From Trichococcus flocculiformis (GTDB lineage Bacteria; Bacillota; Bacilli; Lactobacillales; Aerococcaceae), in assembly GCF_900113645.1 (NCBI RefSeq), contig NZ_FOQC01000007.1:26656-90655 (forward strand): a stretch of 64,000 nucleotides of DNA, written 5' to 3'. Positions within the stretch are counted from its first letter, which is position 1. Each line of letters begins with the position of its first letter. A program made the position numbers and the translations under genes. Below the pieces are notes generated by a model. It saw nothing but the letters and a program-made list of their open reading frames with translations. It did not search any database and had not been told where the DNA came from. Positions 18,326 through 28,542 of this stretch are shown here, in pieces.

Positions 18326-18389
18326 GATATCTGACAGCTAATCTGCCCTGGCAGGCCATCAAAAAAATCCGATAATTGTCGTTTATGCG

Positions 18390-18418
18390 GTAACATTACC
18401 CGCGACATAGGATATAAT
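18390..18418 (+). promoter_or_regulatory. Promoter upstream of dinG
   Basis: A perfect -10 TATAAT (18413-18418) lies 17 nt after GTAACA (18390-18395), a 4/6 match to -35. The 130-nt leader contains a small CACGA/TCGTG hairpin with a T-run near 18438-18468. Confidence 0.6.
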
Positions 18419-18551
18419 GGGTTAAGCTGCATACAAAGCACGACTCGATCGGAAAGGCTCGTGTTTTTATCAAGAGATATTATCAGGGAAAGTCTTGCAG
18501 AAAGAAATACCGGAACAGGAGAAGCTTCTGTTTATTTAGGAGATTATTTTT

Positions 18552-21299
18552 ATGAAGAAAACCTATGCCATTGTCGATCTTGAGACAACGGGATCCAGCT
18601 TCAAACGAGGGGATCGGATCATTCAATTCGGATGCACCTTGCTTCAGGCCGACGAAATAATTCAGGAAATCAATATAACCATCAATCCCGGCAGGAAAAT
18701 ACCGGATATCATTGAGAAGTTGACCGGAATCAAGAATAAGGATGTAAAAGAGGCCCCTTATTTTGAAGATGTATGTGACTTCATCTACAACACGTTGGAG
18801 GGTTGCATCTTTGTGGCGCATAACGTACATTTTGATTACCATTTTTTGGACAGTTCTCTTCGGGAAGTCGGTATGCCGCCGCTCTCGCTGCCCGCAATGG
18901 ATACAGTAGAGTTGACGAAGATCCTTTATCCAACCTTGTCCAGCTATCGGTTAGGAGACTTATCGAACTACTTCGTTCTGACGCATGATAATGCCCACGA
19001 TGCCGCAAGCGATGCTCACGCCACTGCGGAACTCTTTTTACAATTGAAAAAAAAAGCCAATAACTTACCGTTGGTCACACTGGAAAAATTAAATTTTTTG
19101 TCAGCGCATTGTCAGGTGGACAACGACTCCTTTTTCCATGAAAGTTATGAGACCGCCAAAGAGATACGCTCTCCGCTCCCGCAGCAAATCTACGTCAAAA
19201 ATGGATTAGCGTTAAAGGAAAAGGAAATACTCTCGGAACAGACTGCTTACAGAGAAAAAGAAGTGACTGACTTCTCTAAAGTGGCCGTAAGGTTGATGGA
19301 AAATCAAGGGCTGGAAATTCGTGCGGAGCAGCTAGAGATGATGCAATCACTTTTTAGCTTCCACCAGGCAGAAACAGCCCTAAATCTGGCGATCGAAGCT
19401 GCGCCTGGCATCGGAAAAACCTTGGCCTATCTATTGCCTGCAGCTTATCAGGCTACACCAAAAAACAAAGTGCTCATCAGTACCTCGACGTTGCTTTTGC
19501 AAGAACAGATCATGGATGACGAAATAACCCGTTTGCGCAAAATGCTGCCCTTCGAGTTGCAGGTCAGCTCATTGAAGGGTAAGACGAATATCATCCATCT
19601 GGAGAAATTAGCTGCTTTGGCTTTAGGGTCTCTCACCAAAAGAGAATCGTTGATCATGATGAGTGTCTTTGTCTGGTTGACCGAAACGGAATCCGGCGAT
19701 ATCAGCGAATTGAGCCAAGCACAGAATTTTGACTTCTTATGGGAAAAACTGACATTTGAGAGCCACGAGGCCCCTTTAAAAGGGAAATGGGCCAATGATG
19801 ATTTCTTCGCCTTCAATAACAAAAAAGCAGAACAATCCAGTCTGATCGTCACGAACCATTCCTTTTTGAGTCATCACATCGATGATTTGGCTATTTTTGA
19901 CCAAACTGAGTCCATAGACTTGATTCTCGACGAAGCGCATCAGTTTCCGCGCGTCTACCAAGATGCACACAAAAAAACGGTAGCCTTGTCCATTCTGAAA
20001 CGCCGTTTGAAGCGATTCGGCTACTTCCTGAGGGACTTTCGGGAGGCGATAGAAAAGGATGCCAATGGCGATTCTTTGGACTATGATTTGTTCAATCTGG
20101 AATTCGCGATCGATCAACTGTACCAGGAATGTGCCTATTCAGAAGAAGTATTGATGCGTTCGCTTATCCACGAGGTTGGAGAAAAAGGCGAAGTTTATCT
20201 TGATGAGAATTTTCAACTTGAGAACGGAACGAAGAATATATACAAGAAAATTCACCGGTACATACTGGAGGCCAGACTAGCTGCGATGCGTTGCCTGGAC
20301 AAATCCTGCTTGAGGAATGATCCGGTCATGTGGCCGCGCGCAAAGGCGTTGCTGGATGACTTGGACACGGTACAGGTCAATCTGCAATATTTTTTCCAAG
20401 AGCGCGCAGGTACGTATCATGTGCTGCACTTTGCTTGGGATAAGGATCTGCTTTCACTGGAAATCGAAACAAACCAGATTGATTATTCCGGAGAAATCCA
20501 TTCTAAAATCAAGGACCGATTCAAAAGGACAGTATATTTAAGTTCGACACTCAAAGTGGATAAATCGCTTGATTATTTCAAGAACAAAATCGGTGAAGCT
20601 GAATTGCAGGAAGGGCATTTTGATTCACCCTATAACTTAAGTGAGCGGTTGCGGATTTTCCTTCCGGATGACATTACAGCCATTACGTGCTTGGATGATA
20701 AACGAGCAGCCAGCCAGATTGTTTTAACGTTGCGGGAAATCGTACTCCCGCAACAGCGCAAAGCTTTAGTTCTGTTTACATCCAACCGCTTGCTCGAAGA
20801 GGTCCATAACCAACTCAAAAATGTTGTATCTGCTGAATTTGCTGGGACGGAAATACTGGCTCAAGGATTTTCCGGTAGCCGAAGAAGGATGCACAATCGA
20901 TTCATGTCAGCCGATGCGGCAATCTTGCTGGGCTCGGCTTCGTACTGGGAAGGCATAGATTTTTCAGATCAGGCAGTCGAAATTCTGGTGATCACCAGAC
21001 TGCCGTTCGATCCCCCGCATCGCCCTGAAAGTGTTGCGTTTCAAGCCTACCATCAGGATCAAGGAAAGAAGGCGTTCTATGAAGAATTTCTGCCGCGAGC
21101 GATGATCCGTCTGAAACAGGGTATCGGCAGACTCGTGCGCTCCAGGAATGCCAGAGGTGTCGTCATTTGCCTGGACGACAGATTGATCAAAAGTAATTAT
21201 TCCAAACGTATGCAACTAATGCTTCCGGAGGGCGTAGGGATCAAAGTAGCCGATCATGATGAAATAAAGACGGAAATTCAGGAATTTCTGAAAAAATAA
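18552..21299 (+). CDS. dinG: DinG-type helicase with N-terminal DEDDh exonuclease domain
   Basis: This 915-aa protein combines a DnaQ-like 3'-5' exonuclease with an XPD/DinG-like superfamily-2 helicase, the usual arrangement in Bacillota. The exonuclease (about 1-165) has DLETTGSSFKRGDRIIQ, HNVHFDYHFL and the HDAASDA motif. The helicase (about 250-915) has EAAPGIGKTLAYLLPA, the Walker B ILDEAHQFPRVY, and GSASYWEGIDF near the end. I see no iron-sulphur cysteine set like that of E. coli DinG. A role in DNA repair is inferred from family. It precedes ypmB and aspB as in Bacillus. Confidence 0.92.
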   Translation: MKKTYAIVDLETTGSSFKRGDRIIQFGCTLLQADEIIQEINITINPGRKIPDIIEKLTGIKNKDVKEAPYFEDVCDFIYNTLEGCIFVAHNVHFDYHFLDSSLREVGMPPLSLPAMDTVELTKILYPTLSSYRLGDLSNYFVLTHDNAHDAASDAHATAELFLQLKKKANNLPLVTLEKLNFLSAHCQVDNDSFFHESYETAKEIRSPLPQQIYVKNGLALKEKEILSEQTAYREKEVTDFSKVAVRLMENQGLEIRAEQLEMMQSLFSFHQAETALNLAIEAAPGIGKTLAYLLPAAYQATPKNKVLISTSTLLLQEQIMDDEITRLRKMLPFELQVSSLKGKTNIIHLEKLAALALGSLTKRESLIMMSVFVWLTETESGDISELSQAQNFDFLWEKLTFESHEAPLKGKWANDDFFAFNNKKAEQSSLIVTNHSFLSHHIDDLAIFDQTESIDLILDEAHQFPRVYQDAHKKTVALSILKRRLKRFGYFLRDFREAIEKDANGDSLDYDLFNLEFAIDQLYQECAYSEEVLMRSLIHEVGEKGEVYLDENFQLENGTKNIYKKIHRYILEARLAAMRCLDKSCLRNDPVMWPRAKALLDDLDTVQVNLQYFFQERAGTYHVLHFAWDKDLLSLEIETNQIDYSGEIHSKIKDRFKRTVYLSSTLKVDKSLDYFKNKIGEAELQEGHFDSPYNLSERLRIFLPDDITAITCLDDKRAASQIVLTLREIVLPQQRKALVLFTSNRLLEEVHNQLKNVVSAEFAGTEILAQGFSGSRRRMHNRFMSADAAILLGSASYWEGIDFSDQAVEILVITRLPFDPPHRPESVAFQAYHQDQGKKAFYEEFLPRAMIRLKQGIGRLVRSRNARGVVICLDDRLIKSNYSKRMQLMLPEGVGIKVADHDEIKTEIQEFLKK

Positions 21300-21396
21300 T
21301 GCGGTGGGATATTCCCTCAGCTTGCAGTTTAAGGTATCATTAATAATTAGGTGAGATTGCAATAAGGTTTCAAACAAAGATAAGGAAGTGGAAGAT

Positions 21397-21873
21397 GTGA
21401 AGAAGAATATCATTGTTGGGGCGATTGTGATTCTTTTCCTGATGATCGTCAGTTCCTACACGATATTTTACCGAAGCCAGCAACCGATGCTGCAGGCGCA
21501 GAAAGAAGCAACCGCCATTGCCGAGGAGAACGCCAACATCCAAAAAGTCCAAGATTTTTATTGGTACAATGGATCAGAGACGTATTTTACACTGGCTGGC
21601 ATCGATGGCAACAATGAAGAATTATATGTCATCATTAAAAAAGACGGCGGTGAAACCACTGTCCTGAACACTGCGGAAGTCGTCACCGAAAGTGAAGCTA
21701 AATCAATCACTCAGGCGGATAAGAAGCCTGAACGGATTCTGGAGGCAAGACTGGGGATAGAGAACGAAGAACCGGTATGGGAAGTCACCTACAAAAATGC
21801 AAATGATACGATTGGGTACTATTTGATATCCGCTATTTCTGGTAAATGGCTCAAAGATATAGAAAACATATAA
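21397..21873 (+). CDS. ypmB: Membrane-anchored YpmB-like protein (DUF5590/PepSY-like)
   Basis: This 158-aa protein has an N-terminal membrane helix (NIIVGAIVILFLMIVSSYTI) and an extracytoplasmic C-terminal domain of about 130 residues with the PepSY-like EEPVWEVTYKN segment. It is syntenic with ypmB, between dinG and aspB. The start is GTG 21397; AAGGAAG at 21382-21388 is better placed for it than for the GTG at 21388. Molecular function is unknown; PepSY-type folds often bind or inhibit envelope proteases. Confidence 0.75.
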   Translation: MKKNIIVGAIVILFLMIVSSYTIFYRSQQPMLQAQKEATAIAEENANIQKVQDFYWYNGSETYFTLAGIDGNNEELYVIIKKDGGETTVLNTAEVVTESEAKSITQADKKPERILEARLGIENEEPVWEVTYKNANDTIGYYLISAISGKWLKDIENI

Positions 21874-21888
21874 ATTGGAGTGATTGAG

Positions 21889-23079
21889 ATGGTAAAAATT
21901 TCTGAAAGAATGAATAAAATAAGCGAATCCCCTACATTGGCGACGTCAGCTAAAGTCAACGTCATGAAAGCGCAAGGAAAGGATATCCTTAACTTGACAG
22001 TAGGAGAACCAGACTTCGATACGCACGCTTCCATTCTGAATGCCGCAGTAGAAGCAATCCAATCAAACAAAGCAAACCACTACACCCCGACTGCCGGTAT
22101 CCTGCCATTGCGTCAAGCGATTGTGGATTATCATCAGAAATATGACGGAGTCACTTACGCCGTCAATCAGGTCATCGTGACTGAAGGGGCCAAAAATGCT
22201 TTGTTTGCTTTATTCCAAGTCATTCTTAATCCCGGAGATGAAGTCATCGTTCCTGCGCCATACTGGGTAAGTTATACCGAACAGATCAAACTGGCTGGCG
22301 GCGTCAACGTTCTTGTCGAAACAGCACCTGAAAAAGGCTTTAAACTCACTGTGGAAGATCTGGAAAAACATCGCACCGAAAAAACGGTTGCTTTGCTTTT
22401 AAATTCGCCGTCGAACCCGACCGGTATGATCTACACGCCTGAAGAATTGAAGGCGATCGGCGAGTGGGCGGTTGAACACGACGTCTTGATCATTGCCGAT
22501 GAAATATACTACCGACTGACTTATAACGGGAACAACGCCATCTCAATCGCTTCACTTTCAGAAGAAATCAAGAACCAGACCATCATCATCAACGGTATAT
22601 CCAAAACCTACGCCATGACGGGCTGGAGAATCGGATATGCAATCGGAAATGCGGAAATCATCAGTAAAATGATTGAGCTATCCAGTCATTCGACAAGCAA
22701 TCCTGCCGGACCGAGCCAATATGGCGCGTTGGCTGCATTAACCGGACCGCAAGACTTTGTAGAGGAAATGCGCGCAGCGTTCGAAGCACGCCTGAACTTC
22801 TTCTATCCGCTCGTAGCGAGCATCCCTGGGTTTAAGGTAACCAAACCTCAAGGAGCTTTTTACCTGTTCCCGAACGTGAAGGAAGCCGCCGAAATGTGCG
22901 GGTTTAAAGAAGTCAAAGACTTTACATTGGCTCTGATCGAGGAAGCAAATGTCGCGTTGGTTTCAGGTGATGGTTTTGGATACCCTGATTACGCCAGAAT
23001 AAGTTACACTGTCAGGGAAGAACTACTTGCAGAAGCAGTAGATCGCATCAAAAAATTTATCGAAACCCATAAAAAGTAA
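21889..23079 (+). CDS. aspB: Pyridoxal-phosphate aminotransferase, aspartate aminotransferase type
   Basis: This 396-aa fold-type I class I aminotransferase is probably aspartate:2-oxoglutarate specific. It shows LNLTVGEPDFDTH, NSPSNPTGMIYTPEEL, IIADEIYYRLTYNG and the lysine that binds PLP in NGISKTYAMTGWRIGYAIG. The start is ATG 21889, 8 nt after GGAG at 21877-21880. It is cotranscribed with ypmB (15 nt gap) and followed 28 nt later by asnS, so the aspartate made here feeds asparaginyl-tRNA supply in the same cluster. Confidence 0.92.
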   Translation: MVKISERMNKISESPTLATSAKVNVMKAQGKDILNLTVGEPDFDTHASILNAAVEAIQSNKANHYTPTAGILPLRQAIVDYHQKYDGVTYAVNQVIVTEGAKNALFALFQVILNPGDEVIVPAPYWVSYTEQIKLAGGVNVLVETAPEKGFKLTVEDLEKHRTEKTVALLLNSPSNPTGMIYTPEELKAIGEWAVEHDVLIIADEIYYRLTYNGNNAISIASLSEEIKNQTIIINGISKTYAMTGWRIGYAIGNAEIISKMIELSSHSTSNPAGPSQYGALAALTGPQDFVEEMRAAFEARLNFFYPLVASIPGFKVTKPQGAFYLFPNVKEAAEMCGFKEVKDFTLALIEEANVALVSGDGFGYPDYARISYTVREELLAEAVDRIKKFIETHKK

Positions 23080-23107
23080 CCTTTTTTGGGAAAAGGAGTA
23101 GACCATA

Positions 23108-24406
23108 TTGACACTTATCACAATGGACCAAGCGAAAGCATATGTAGGGCAAGAGATTTCCATCGGTGCTTGGGTAACCAACAAAAGAAGCAGCGGGAAA
23201 ATCGCTTTCCTGCAACTTCGTGACGGCTCCCATTATTTCCAAGGCATCGTTTTGAAAAACGATGTCGGCCAAGAATTGTTCGACGTAGCAAAATCACTGA
23301 CGCAAGAAACTTCTTTGATCGTCAAAGGCATTATCCAGGAAGATACCCGCTCGAAGCTTGGATACGAATTGCTCGTAACCGGCATCGAAGTGCTGGGAGA
23401 AAGCCAAGATTATCCGATCACGCCTAAAGAGCACGGAACAGATTTCCTGATGGACCATCGTCATCTATGGCTGCGTTCATCCAGACAGCACGCCATCATG
23501 AAGATCCGTAATGAAATCATCCGCGCAACTTATGAATTCTTTAATCAAGAAGGATTCATCAAGGTGGACCCGCCGATTCTGACCGGCAGTGCGCCGGAAG
23601 GGACGACCGAGCTGTTCCACACCAAGTATTTTGATGAGGAAGCTTACTTGTCCCAGAGTGGGCAGTTGTATATGGAAGCAGCTGCAATGGCCTTCGGAAA
23701 AGTATTTTCATTCGGGCCGACTTTCCGGGCCGAAAAATCGAAGACACGCCGCCATCTGATCGAATTCTGGATGATGGAGCCGGAAATGGCCTTCATGCAT
23801 CAGGACCAAAGTCTGGAAGTCCAAGAAAAATATGTCGCTTATCTGGTCCAGTCGGTGCTGGATAATTGTGATATCTACTTGGATACGCTGGAGCGCGACA
23901 AAGAATTGCTGAAAAAATATACACAATTACCTTATGAGCGCATCAGCTACGACGATGCTGTAGCTTTATTGAACGCAAACGGATTTGATGATATCGTCTG
24001 GGGTGACGATTTCGGCTCGCCTCACGAAACCTTTATCGCAAATCAGTCTGATAGACCTGTATTCATCCTAAATTACCCGAAAGCAATCAAGCCTTTTTAC
24101 ATGAAAGAACATCCGGATCGTCCGGAAGTCGTTCTGTGCGCGGATATGATCGCTCCGGAAGGGTACGGTGAAATAATCGGCGGCAGCGAACGTGAAGTGG
24201 ACTATCAGCGCTTAAGCGAACAGATAGAAAAGTTCGGCCTGAGCAAGGAAGACTATTCATGGTACCTGGATCTGCGCAAATACGGTTCAGTACCGCATTC
24301 CGGATTCGGATTGGGACTCGAAAGAATGGTTACCTGGATCTCCGGAACCGAACATATCCGTGAGTCGATTCCGTTCCCTCGTCTACTGAACAGAATCTAC
24401 CCATAA
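23108..24406 (+). CDS. asnS: Asparaginyl-tRNA synthetase
   Basis: This class II synthetase charges tRNA-Asn. It has an N-terminal OB-fold anticodon-binding domain (about 15-110). The catalytic core shows motif 2 [20 protein letters not shown] and motif 3 [13 protein letters not shown]. The length of 432 aa and the absence of the AspRS insertion favour AsnS. The start is TTG 23108, because AAGGAG at 23093-23098 is 9 nt away, while the first ATG (23123) is too far. No T-box leader was found. Confidence 0.93.
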   Translation: MTLITMDQAKAYVGQEISIGAWVTNKRSSGKIAFLQLRDGSHYFQGIVLKNDVGQELFDVAKSLTQETSLIVKGIIQEDTRSKLGYELLVTGIEVLGESQDYPITPKEHGTDFLMDHRHLWLRSSRQHAIMKIRNEIIRATYEFFNQEGFIKVDPPILTGSAPEGTTELFHTKYFDEEAYLSQSGQLYMEAAAMAFGKVFSFGPTFRAEKSKTRRHLIEFWMMEPEMAFMHQDQSLEVQEKYVAYLVQSVLDNCDIYLDTLERDKELLKKYTQLPYERISYDDAVALLNANGFDDIVWGDDFGSPHETFIANQSDRPVFILNYPKAIKPFYMKEHPDRPEVVLCADMIAPEGYGEIIGGSEREVDYQRLSEQIEKFGLSKEDYSWYLDLRKYGSVPHSGFGLGLERMVTWISGTEHIRESIPFPRLLNRIYP

Positions 24407-24448
24407 TAACAGGGGATGTCACGAGTCTGAATGCAATCAAAACAGAAT

Positions 24449-24489
24449 GGGAGTGGGGCAAATAGCAGCTATTTGTTCCGCTTCCTTTT
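24449..24489 (+). terminator. Terminator between asnS and dnaD
   Basis: A 17-bp fully paired stem with several G-U pairs (24449-24465 with 24469-24485) has a 3-nt loop and is followed by TTTTA. It ends only about 25 nt before the dnaD start, so it may also influence dnaD expression. Confidence 0.75.
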
Positions 24490-24513
24490 ACTCTGAAGGA
24501 GTTTATCAATATA

Positions 24514-25221
24514 ATGTCATACAACGAATTAACCAAATGGATCGAATCTGGCCAGACGCTGATTCCAAATTTTTTGCTGCAGAATTACAAAAGGATCGGG
24601 CTTACCGATACAGAATTCATTTTTGTGCTCCAGCTGAAAGCTTACATCGATAAGAACATCCCGTTTCCGAATCTGGCGTTGATTGCTGAAAATATGGGTA
24701 TTGCCGAAAAGGATGTCTTTTCCTTGCTGCATAATCTGATGCAGAAGCAAATGATTTTGATGGAGACGAAAAATGATCTCGCCGGCAAAGTGGAGGACTC
24801 CTATTCCTTGGATCCGATCTATCAACGGCTATTTCAATTGATGGAACGTTCCGAGAAAAAGCAGCCCATCCAGCAGCAGGAGAAGAATATCATGACCATG
24901 TTCGAGCAGGAATTCGGGCGGAACTTATCGCCCATCGAGATGCAGACCATTGCAAGCTGGATCGATATGGACCACTATCCGCTCGAATTGATCGAATCAG
25001 CTCTAAAAGAAGCGGTATTGAATCGCGTTTACAGCCTGAAATACATCGACCGCATTCTATTGGCTTGGGAGAAGAAAAACATCAAAAGCGTAAAAGATTT
25101 GGTCCAACAGCAATCGACGCGGCCTCAAAGCAATCAGGATAAGTTTGATGAAAAAGCGAGAACGGATGCACCGATGGAAGTGCCGTTGTACAATTGGCTG
25201 GACACTGACGCGGACGCATAG
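24514..25221 (+). CDS. dnaD: DNA replication initiation protein DnaD
   Basis: DnaD helps load the replicative helicase at oriC and at stalled forks in Bacillota. In this 235-aa protein the N-terminal winged-helix domain (about 1-110) is followed by the conserved DnaD domain, seen in FGRNLSPIEMQTIASWIDMD and SLKYIDRILLAWEKKNIKS. A variable tail of about 40 residues ends the chain. It is next to nth, as in Bacillus. AAGGAG lies a little far (12 nt) from the ATG. Confidence 0.92.
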   Translation: MSYNELTKWIESGQTLIPNFLLQNYKRIGLTDTEFIFVLQLKAYIDKNIPFPNLALIAENMGIAEKDVFSLLHNLMQKQMILMETKNDLAGKVEDSYSLDPIYQRLFQLMERSEKKQPIQQQEKNIMTMFEQEFGRNLSPIEMQTIASWIDMDHYPLELIESALKEAVLNRVYSLKYIDRILLAWEKKNIKSVKDLVQQQSTRPQSNQDKFDEKARTDAPMEVPLYNWLDTDADA

Positions 25222-25233
25222 ATGGGGTGAAAT

Positions 25234-25881
25234 ATGTTATCGAAAAGAAAGACGGTAGAAGCGCTGGATGAAATGGCGGTGCTGTTCCCGAATGCGCAAT
25301 GTGAATTGCTGCACCGGAACGTGTTTCAGCTGTTGATTGCGACACTCCTCAGCGCCCAGGCAACAGATGTTTCCGTCAACAAAGTTACGCCAAGCCTGTT
25401 CGACCGCTTCTCCACGCCCGAGGCTTTCGTTGCGGCCCCGCTCGAGTCGATCATGCAAGAAATCAGGACAATCGGTTTATACCGGACCAAAGCTGCCAAT
25501 ATCCAAAAATGCTGCAAAATGCTGCTGGAGGACTTCGGCGGCGAAGTGCCGCGCACGCTTGAGGAACTGACCAAGTTGCCCGGAGTGGGGCGCAAAACAG
25601 CAAATGTCGTCATGAGTGTCGGATTCCATATCCCAGCAATCGCGGTGGATACCCATGTGGAACGGATATCGAAACGTCTGCGCATAGCTCCTCAGAAAGC
25701 ATCGGTTTTGGAAGTGGAAGAGTTACTGATGAAGAAGATTCCGAAGGAACGCTGGTCTGATGCCCATCACCAGATGATTTTCTTCGGCAGGTACCATTGC
25801 ACAGCCCGAAATCCTAAGTGTGAAGTTTGCCCCCTGCTTTCGATGTGCCAGGAAGGGCAGAAGCGTTTGGGTTTGAAATGA
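25234..25881 (+). CDS. nth: Endonuclease III
   Basis: This DNA glycosylase/AP lyase removes oxidised pyrimidines. It shows the helix-hairpin-helix LPGVGRKTANVVMSVGF with the catalytic lysine, and the essential aspartate in AVDTHVERIS. The C-terminal [4Fe-4S] set is CTARNPKCEVCPLLSMC. The length of 215 aa is standard. It lies 12 nt after dnaD, probably on the same transcript. Confidence 0.96.
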   Translation: MLSKRKTVEALDEMAVLFPNAQCELLHRNVFQLLIATLLSAQATDVSVNKVTPSLFDRFSTPEAFVAAPLESIMQEIRTIGLYRTKAANIQKCCKMLLEDFGGEVPRTLEELTKLPGVGRKTANVVMSVGFHIPAIAVDTHVERISKRLRIAPQKASVLEVEELLMKKIPKERWSDAHHQMIFFGRYHCTARNPKCEVCPLLSMCQEGQKRLGLK

Positions 25882-25913
25882 AACGGATCCGAGTAGCTTT
25901 CGGCATCCGGAAC

Positions 25914-25962
25914 AAAAAAACAGCCAGCTCCTTTATCAAATCGGGAGCTGGCTGTTTTTTTT
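25914..25962. terminator. Bidirectional terminator between nth and pbp1A
   Basis: A strong inverted repeat with core CAGCCAGCTCC / GGAGCTGGCTG has A-runs on the left and T-runs on the right. It serves both convergent genes. Confidence 0.93.
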
Positions 25963-28525
25963 ATGGATTCTGGTTTGTTTCTTCGTCATCTTGTGCATCG
26001 GAGGATGCTTGATCGTTTTCCGCTGAAGAGCTGGATGATGAAGATGATGAGGAGTCGCTTGATGCCTTGTCTTCATCTTGGTCATCCTCTTCGGATGATT
26101 CTTGCGCCGGATCGGCGATGGTCAACTGGATGGAAGAAGCCGGTGAGGTGCTTGAACCGACTTTAACAATCAGGGAAATCGTAATTGTGCCTTTATCAGG
26201 ATTAGCAATGACGACTTTGGTATCTGTTGTCGCTTCGGAAGCACCGCCTGCCGTCACTGTGTATTGTGCTTGTGCATTGGAATCGATGCCGCTGGCTGAG
26301 TATTTATCCCATTCTATGGTCAGTTCGTCTTTATCTGCATTGTAGCTGGCTTTCAAGCCGGATGGCGCCAACAATGTCACGCCATATTTCTTGGAAATGG
26401 CAGTAGGTTCTGTTCCTTTTACGAAAAGCTCTGTGGCAATCAGGTTGCTCGGCGTATTTGGACCGGGCTTCATGATCGGATCCGTGTATTTTTCGATCGA
26501 GACTTGACTGACTGATGTGGGCAGCGTCCAATCGGCATAATCGGTGTTCTCGGATACGTAGGACATCAACTCACGATAAATATCACGCGTCAGACTTTGC
26601 GTCTCGTAATCCAAAAAGTTTCCGTATTCCTTGGAATTGTCATAACCGACCCAAACCGAAATGGAGTAGCTTGTAGAATAGCCGGCAAACCAAGCATCCG
26701 GAGCAGCATAAGGCACGTTTGTCCCGCCGACTGCGACCAACTCCTCATCTGTGTAGTTGGTTGTCCCTGTTTTGCCGGCCTGAGGCAAACCGGATATCTG
26801 GGCGTTCTTTGCTGTCCCTTCAGTGATGACGTCCTTCAGCATATCGGTGATCATGTAGGCTGTGGACTCTTTCATCGCCTCCGTTCCGTTCGGTTCGAAG
26901 GTGAATTCTTCTCCTTCCGCAGTCGTTACGGATTGAACCGTATAAGGCTCGTAGTATGTGCCTCCGTTGGCGAAGGCTGCATAAGCCGCGGAAAGCTCAA
27001 TCGGTGTCGCTTCACCACCGATGGCATTGGATTCGACCAAATACTCTTGGCCATCGTTCGTGATCGTAATGCCTAATTTCTGCAGAAAAGAAAAGGCATT
27101 ATCCGCACCGACTTCCTGGAAAGTCTTCAGTGCTGGGATGTTGCGCGAATCAACCAATGCTTCGCGGACAGTCTGATCACCTTTGTACTTGTTGTCGTAG
27201 TTGTTGATTTCACTGCCGTCCGAGTAACTATATGCTTCATCAACGACCAATGTACCGGTAGAGTAATCCAGGTATTCGATGGCCGGTCCGTAGACAGCTA
27301 ATGGTTTCATCGTCGAACCGATACTGCGTTCGAGGGTGGAGGCGCGATTGAGCCCTAGCTGCACATTCTGGTTGCGTCCGCCGATGACTGCCTGGATGGC
27401 GCCGGTGTTGACATCTACCATTGAAACGCCGGTCTGCAGCAGATCATCCGGGAATTCGATGTAATCGTAGGTGTTCACGATATCGTACAAACGTTGCTGG
27501 GCATCCATATCGAGGTTGGTTGTGATTGTCAGTCCGCCTTCGTAAACGTCCAGGCCGGTTTTCTCCTTGACTTCATCGATGACGAGCTGAATATATGGAT
27601 CGATCACCAGTGATGTATTGACGTCACCGGAGTGATCGAGTATGCTGCCCTGAATTTGGACTGTCTTCGCCTCGGCGCTTTCTTCGGCGGTAATTTTTTC
27701 GTTCTCGACCATCATGTCCAGAACAAGGTCGCGTCTGGCTTGCGTATCCTCTGAATTGTTGATTGGGTCATACAGTGAAGGAGCTTGCGGCATGCCCGCC
27801 AAAGTGGCTGCTTCAGCAAGCGTCACATCGGTGATGGATTTGCCGAAAAAGTATTCAGCGGCCGTGCCCATGCCATACACGTTGTTTGACATATAGACTT
27901 TGTTTATGTAGAACGCCAAAATTTCGTCTTTTGTATATTCCCGTTCCAGCTGCATGGACATCCAAGCTTCCTGAGCCTTCCGCTCCAGTGTCTGGTCTTC
28001 GGAACTGGTTGAAAAAAAGGATAATTTAATCAATTGCTGGGTGATGGTGCTTCCGCCTTGCGAGATCCCGCCCTGCTGAAGATTCGCGAACAGCGCACCG
28101 AGGATTCGGATCGGATCGACACCCTTATGATCGTAGAAGCGTTGATCTTCTATCGATACGATGGCATCCTTCAAAACTTGCGGAATCTCCTCTGCTGTCA
28201 CGACCGTGCGGGTCTGTTCGCTGCCGCCGATCGTCTTGATTTCCTCGCCGTCGAGACCCAGGATAACTGATGCTGCTGGTCCGGCCAATTTCTCCTCGGT
28301 CAGTTCGGGGGCGGAAGAGACGTAGTAGAAGAACAGGCCAGCGCCCGAAGCGAGTCCGATGATACCTAGGGCAAAAATACCGAAGATAATTTTTTTCCAG
28401 AGCGGCATCCCGTTTTTCTTCGCTTTCTTTGTTGCTTTCACAGTACTTTTGCGAGGGCTTTTTGGTTTTCCGTTTTTCTGTTTGTTGTTTGCGCGTGATC
28501 TTGTATGATTGCCTTCATTCGGCAT
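25961..28525 (-). CDS. ponA: Bifunctional penicillin-binding protein 1A
   Basis: This class A PBP polymerises and cross-links peptidoglycan. It has a basic cytoplasmic tail, one membrane helix (KIIFGIFALGIIGLASGAGL, about 45-68), and a glycosyltransferase domain with IVSIEDQRFYDHKGVDPIRI and GGSTITQQLIKL. The transpeptidase carries the active serine in GSTMKPLAVYG and the KTGTTNYTDEEL box. A C-terminal fibronectin-III-like segment (about 700-800) is followed by a long Ser/Asp/Glu-rich tail. The start is ATG 28525, 8 nt after AGAGG, rather than a GTG at 28534. It shares an operon with recU (17 nt upstream), the usual pairing. Confidence 0.95.
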   Translation of the reverse strand: MPNEGNHTRSRANNKQKNGKPKSPRKSTVKATKKAKKNGMPLWKKIIFGIFALGIIGLASGAGLFFYYVSSAPELTEEKLAGPAASVILGLDGEEIKTIGGSEQTRTVVTAEEIPQVLKDAIVSIEDQRFYDHKGVDPIRILGALFANLQQGGISQGGSTITQQLIKLSFFSTSSEDQTLERKAQEAWMSMQLEREYTKDEILAFYINKVYMSNNVYGMGTAAEYFFGKSITDVTLAEAATLAGMPQAPSLYDPINNSEDTQARRDLVLDMMVENEKITAEESAEAKTVQIQGSILDHSGDVNTSLVIDPYIQLVIDEVKEKTGLDVYEGGLTITTNLDMDAQQRLYDIVNTYDYIEFPDDLLQTGVSMVDVNTGAIQAVIGGRNQNVQLGLNRASTLERSIGSTMKPLAVYGPAIEYLDYSTGTLVVDEAYSYSDGSEINNYDNKYKGDQTVREALVDSRNIPALKTFQEVGADNAFSFLQKLGITITNDGQEYLVESNAIGGEATPIELSAAYAAFANGGTYYEPYTVQSVTTAEGEEFTFEPNGTEAMKESTAYMITDMLKDVITEGTAKNAQISGLPQAGKTGTTNYTDEELVAVGGTNVPYAAPDAWFAGYSTSYSISVWVGYDNSKEYGNFLDYETQSLTRDIYRELMSYVSENTDYADWTLPTSVSQVSIEKYTDPIMKPGPNTPSNLIATELFVKGTEPTAISKKYGVTLLAPSGLKASYNADKDELTIEWDKYSASGIDSNAQAQYTVTAGGASEATTDTKVVIANPDKGTITISLIVKVGSSTSPASSIQLTIADPAQESSEEDDQDEDKASSDSSSSSSSSSSAENDQASSDAQDDEETNQNP

Positions 28526-28542
28526 GTGGTTCACCTCTTAAG

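Noticed and set aside
23080..23107. T-box leader before asnS
   Set aside because: The gap is only 28 nt and lacks the AGGGTGG-type T-box sequence.
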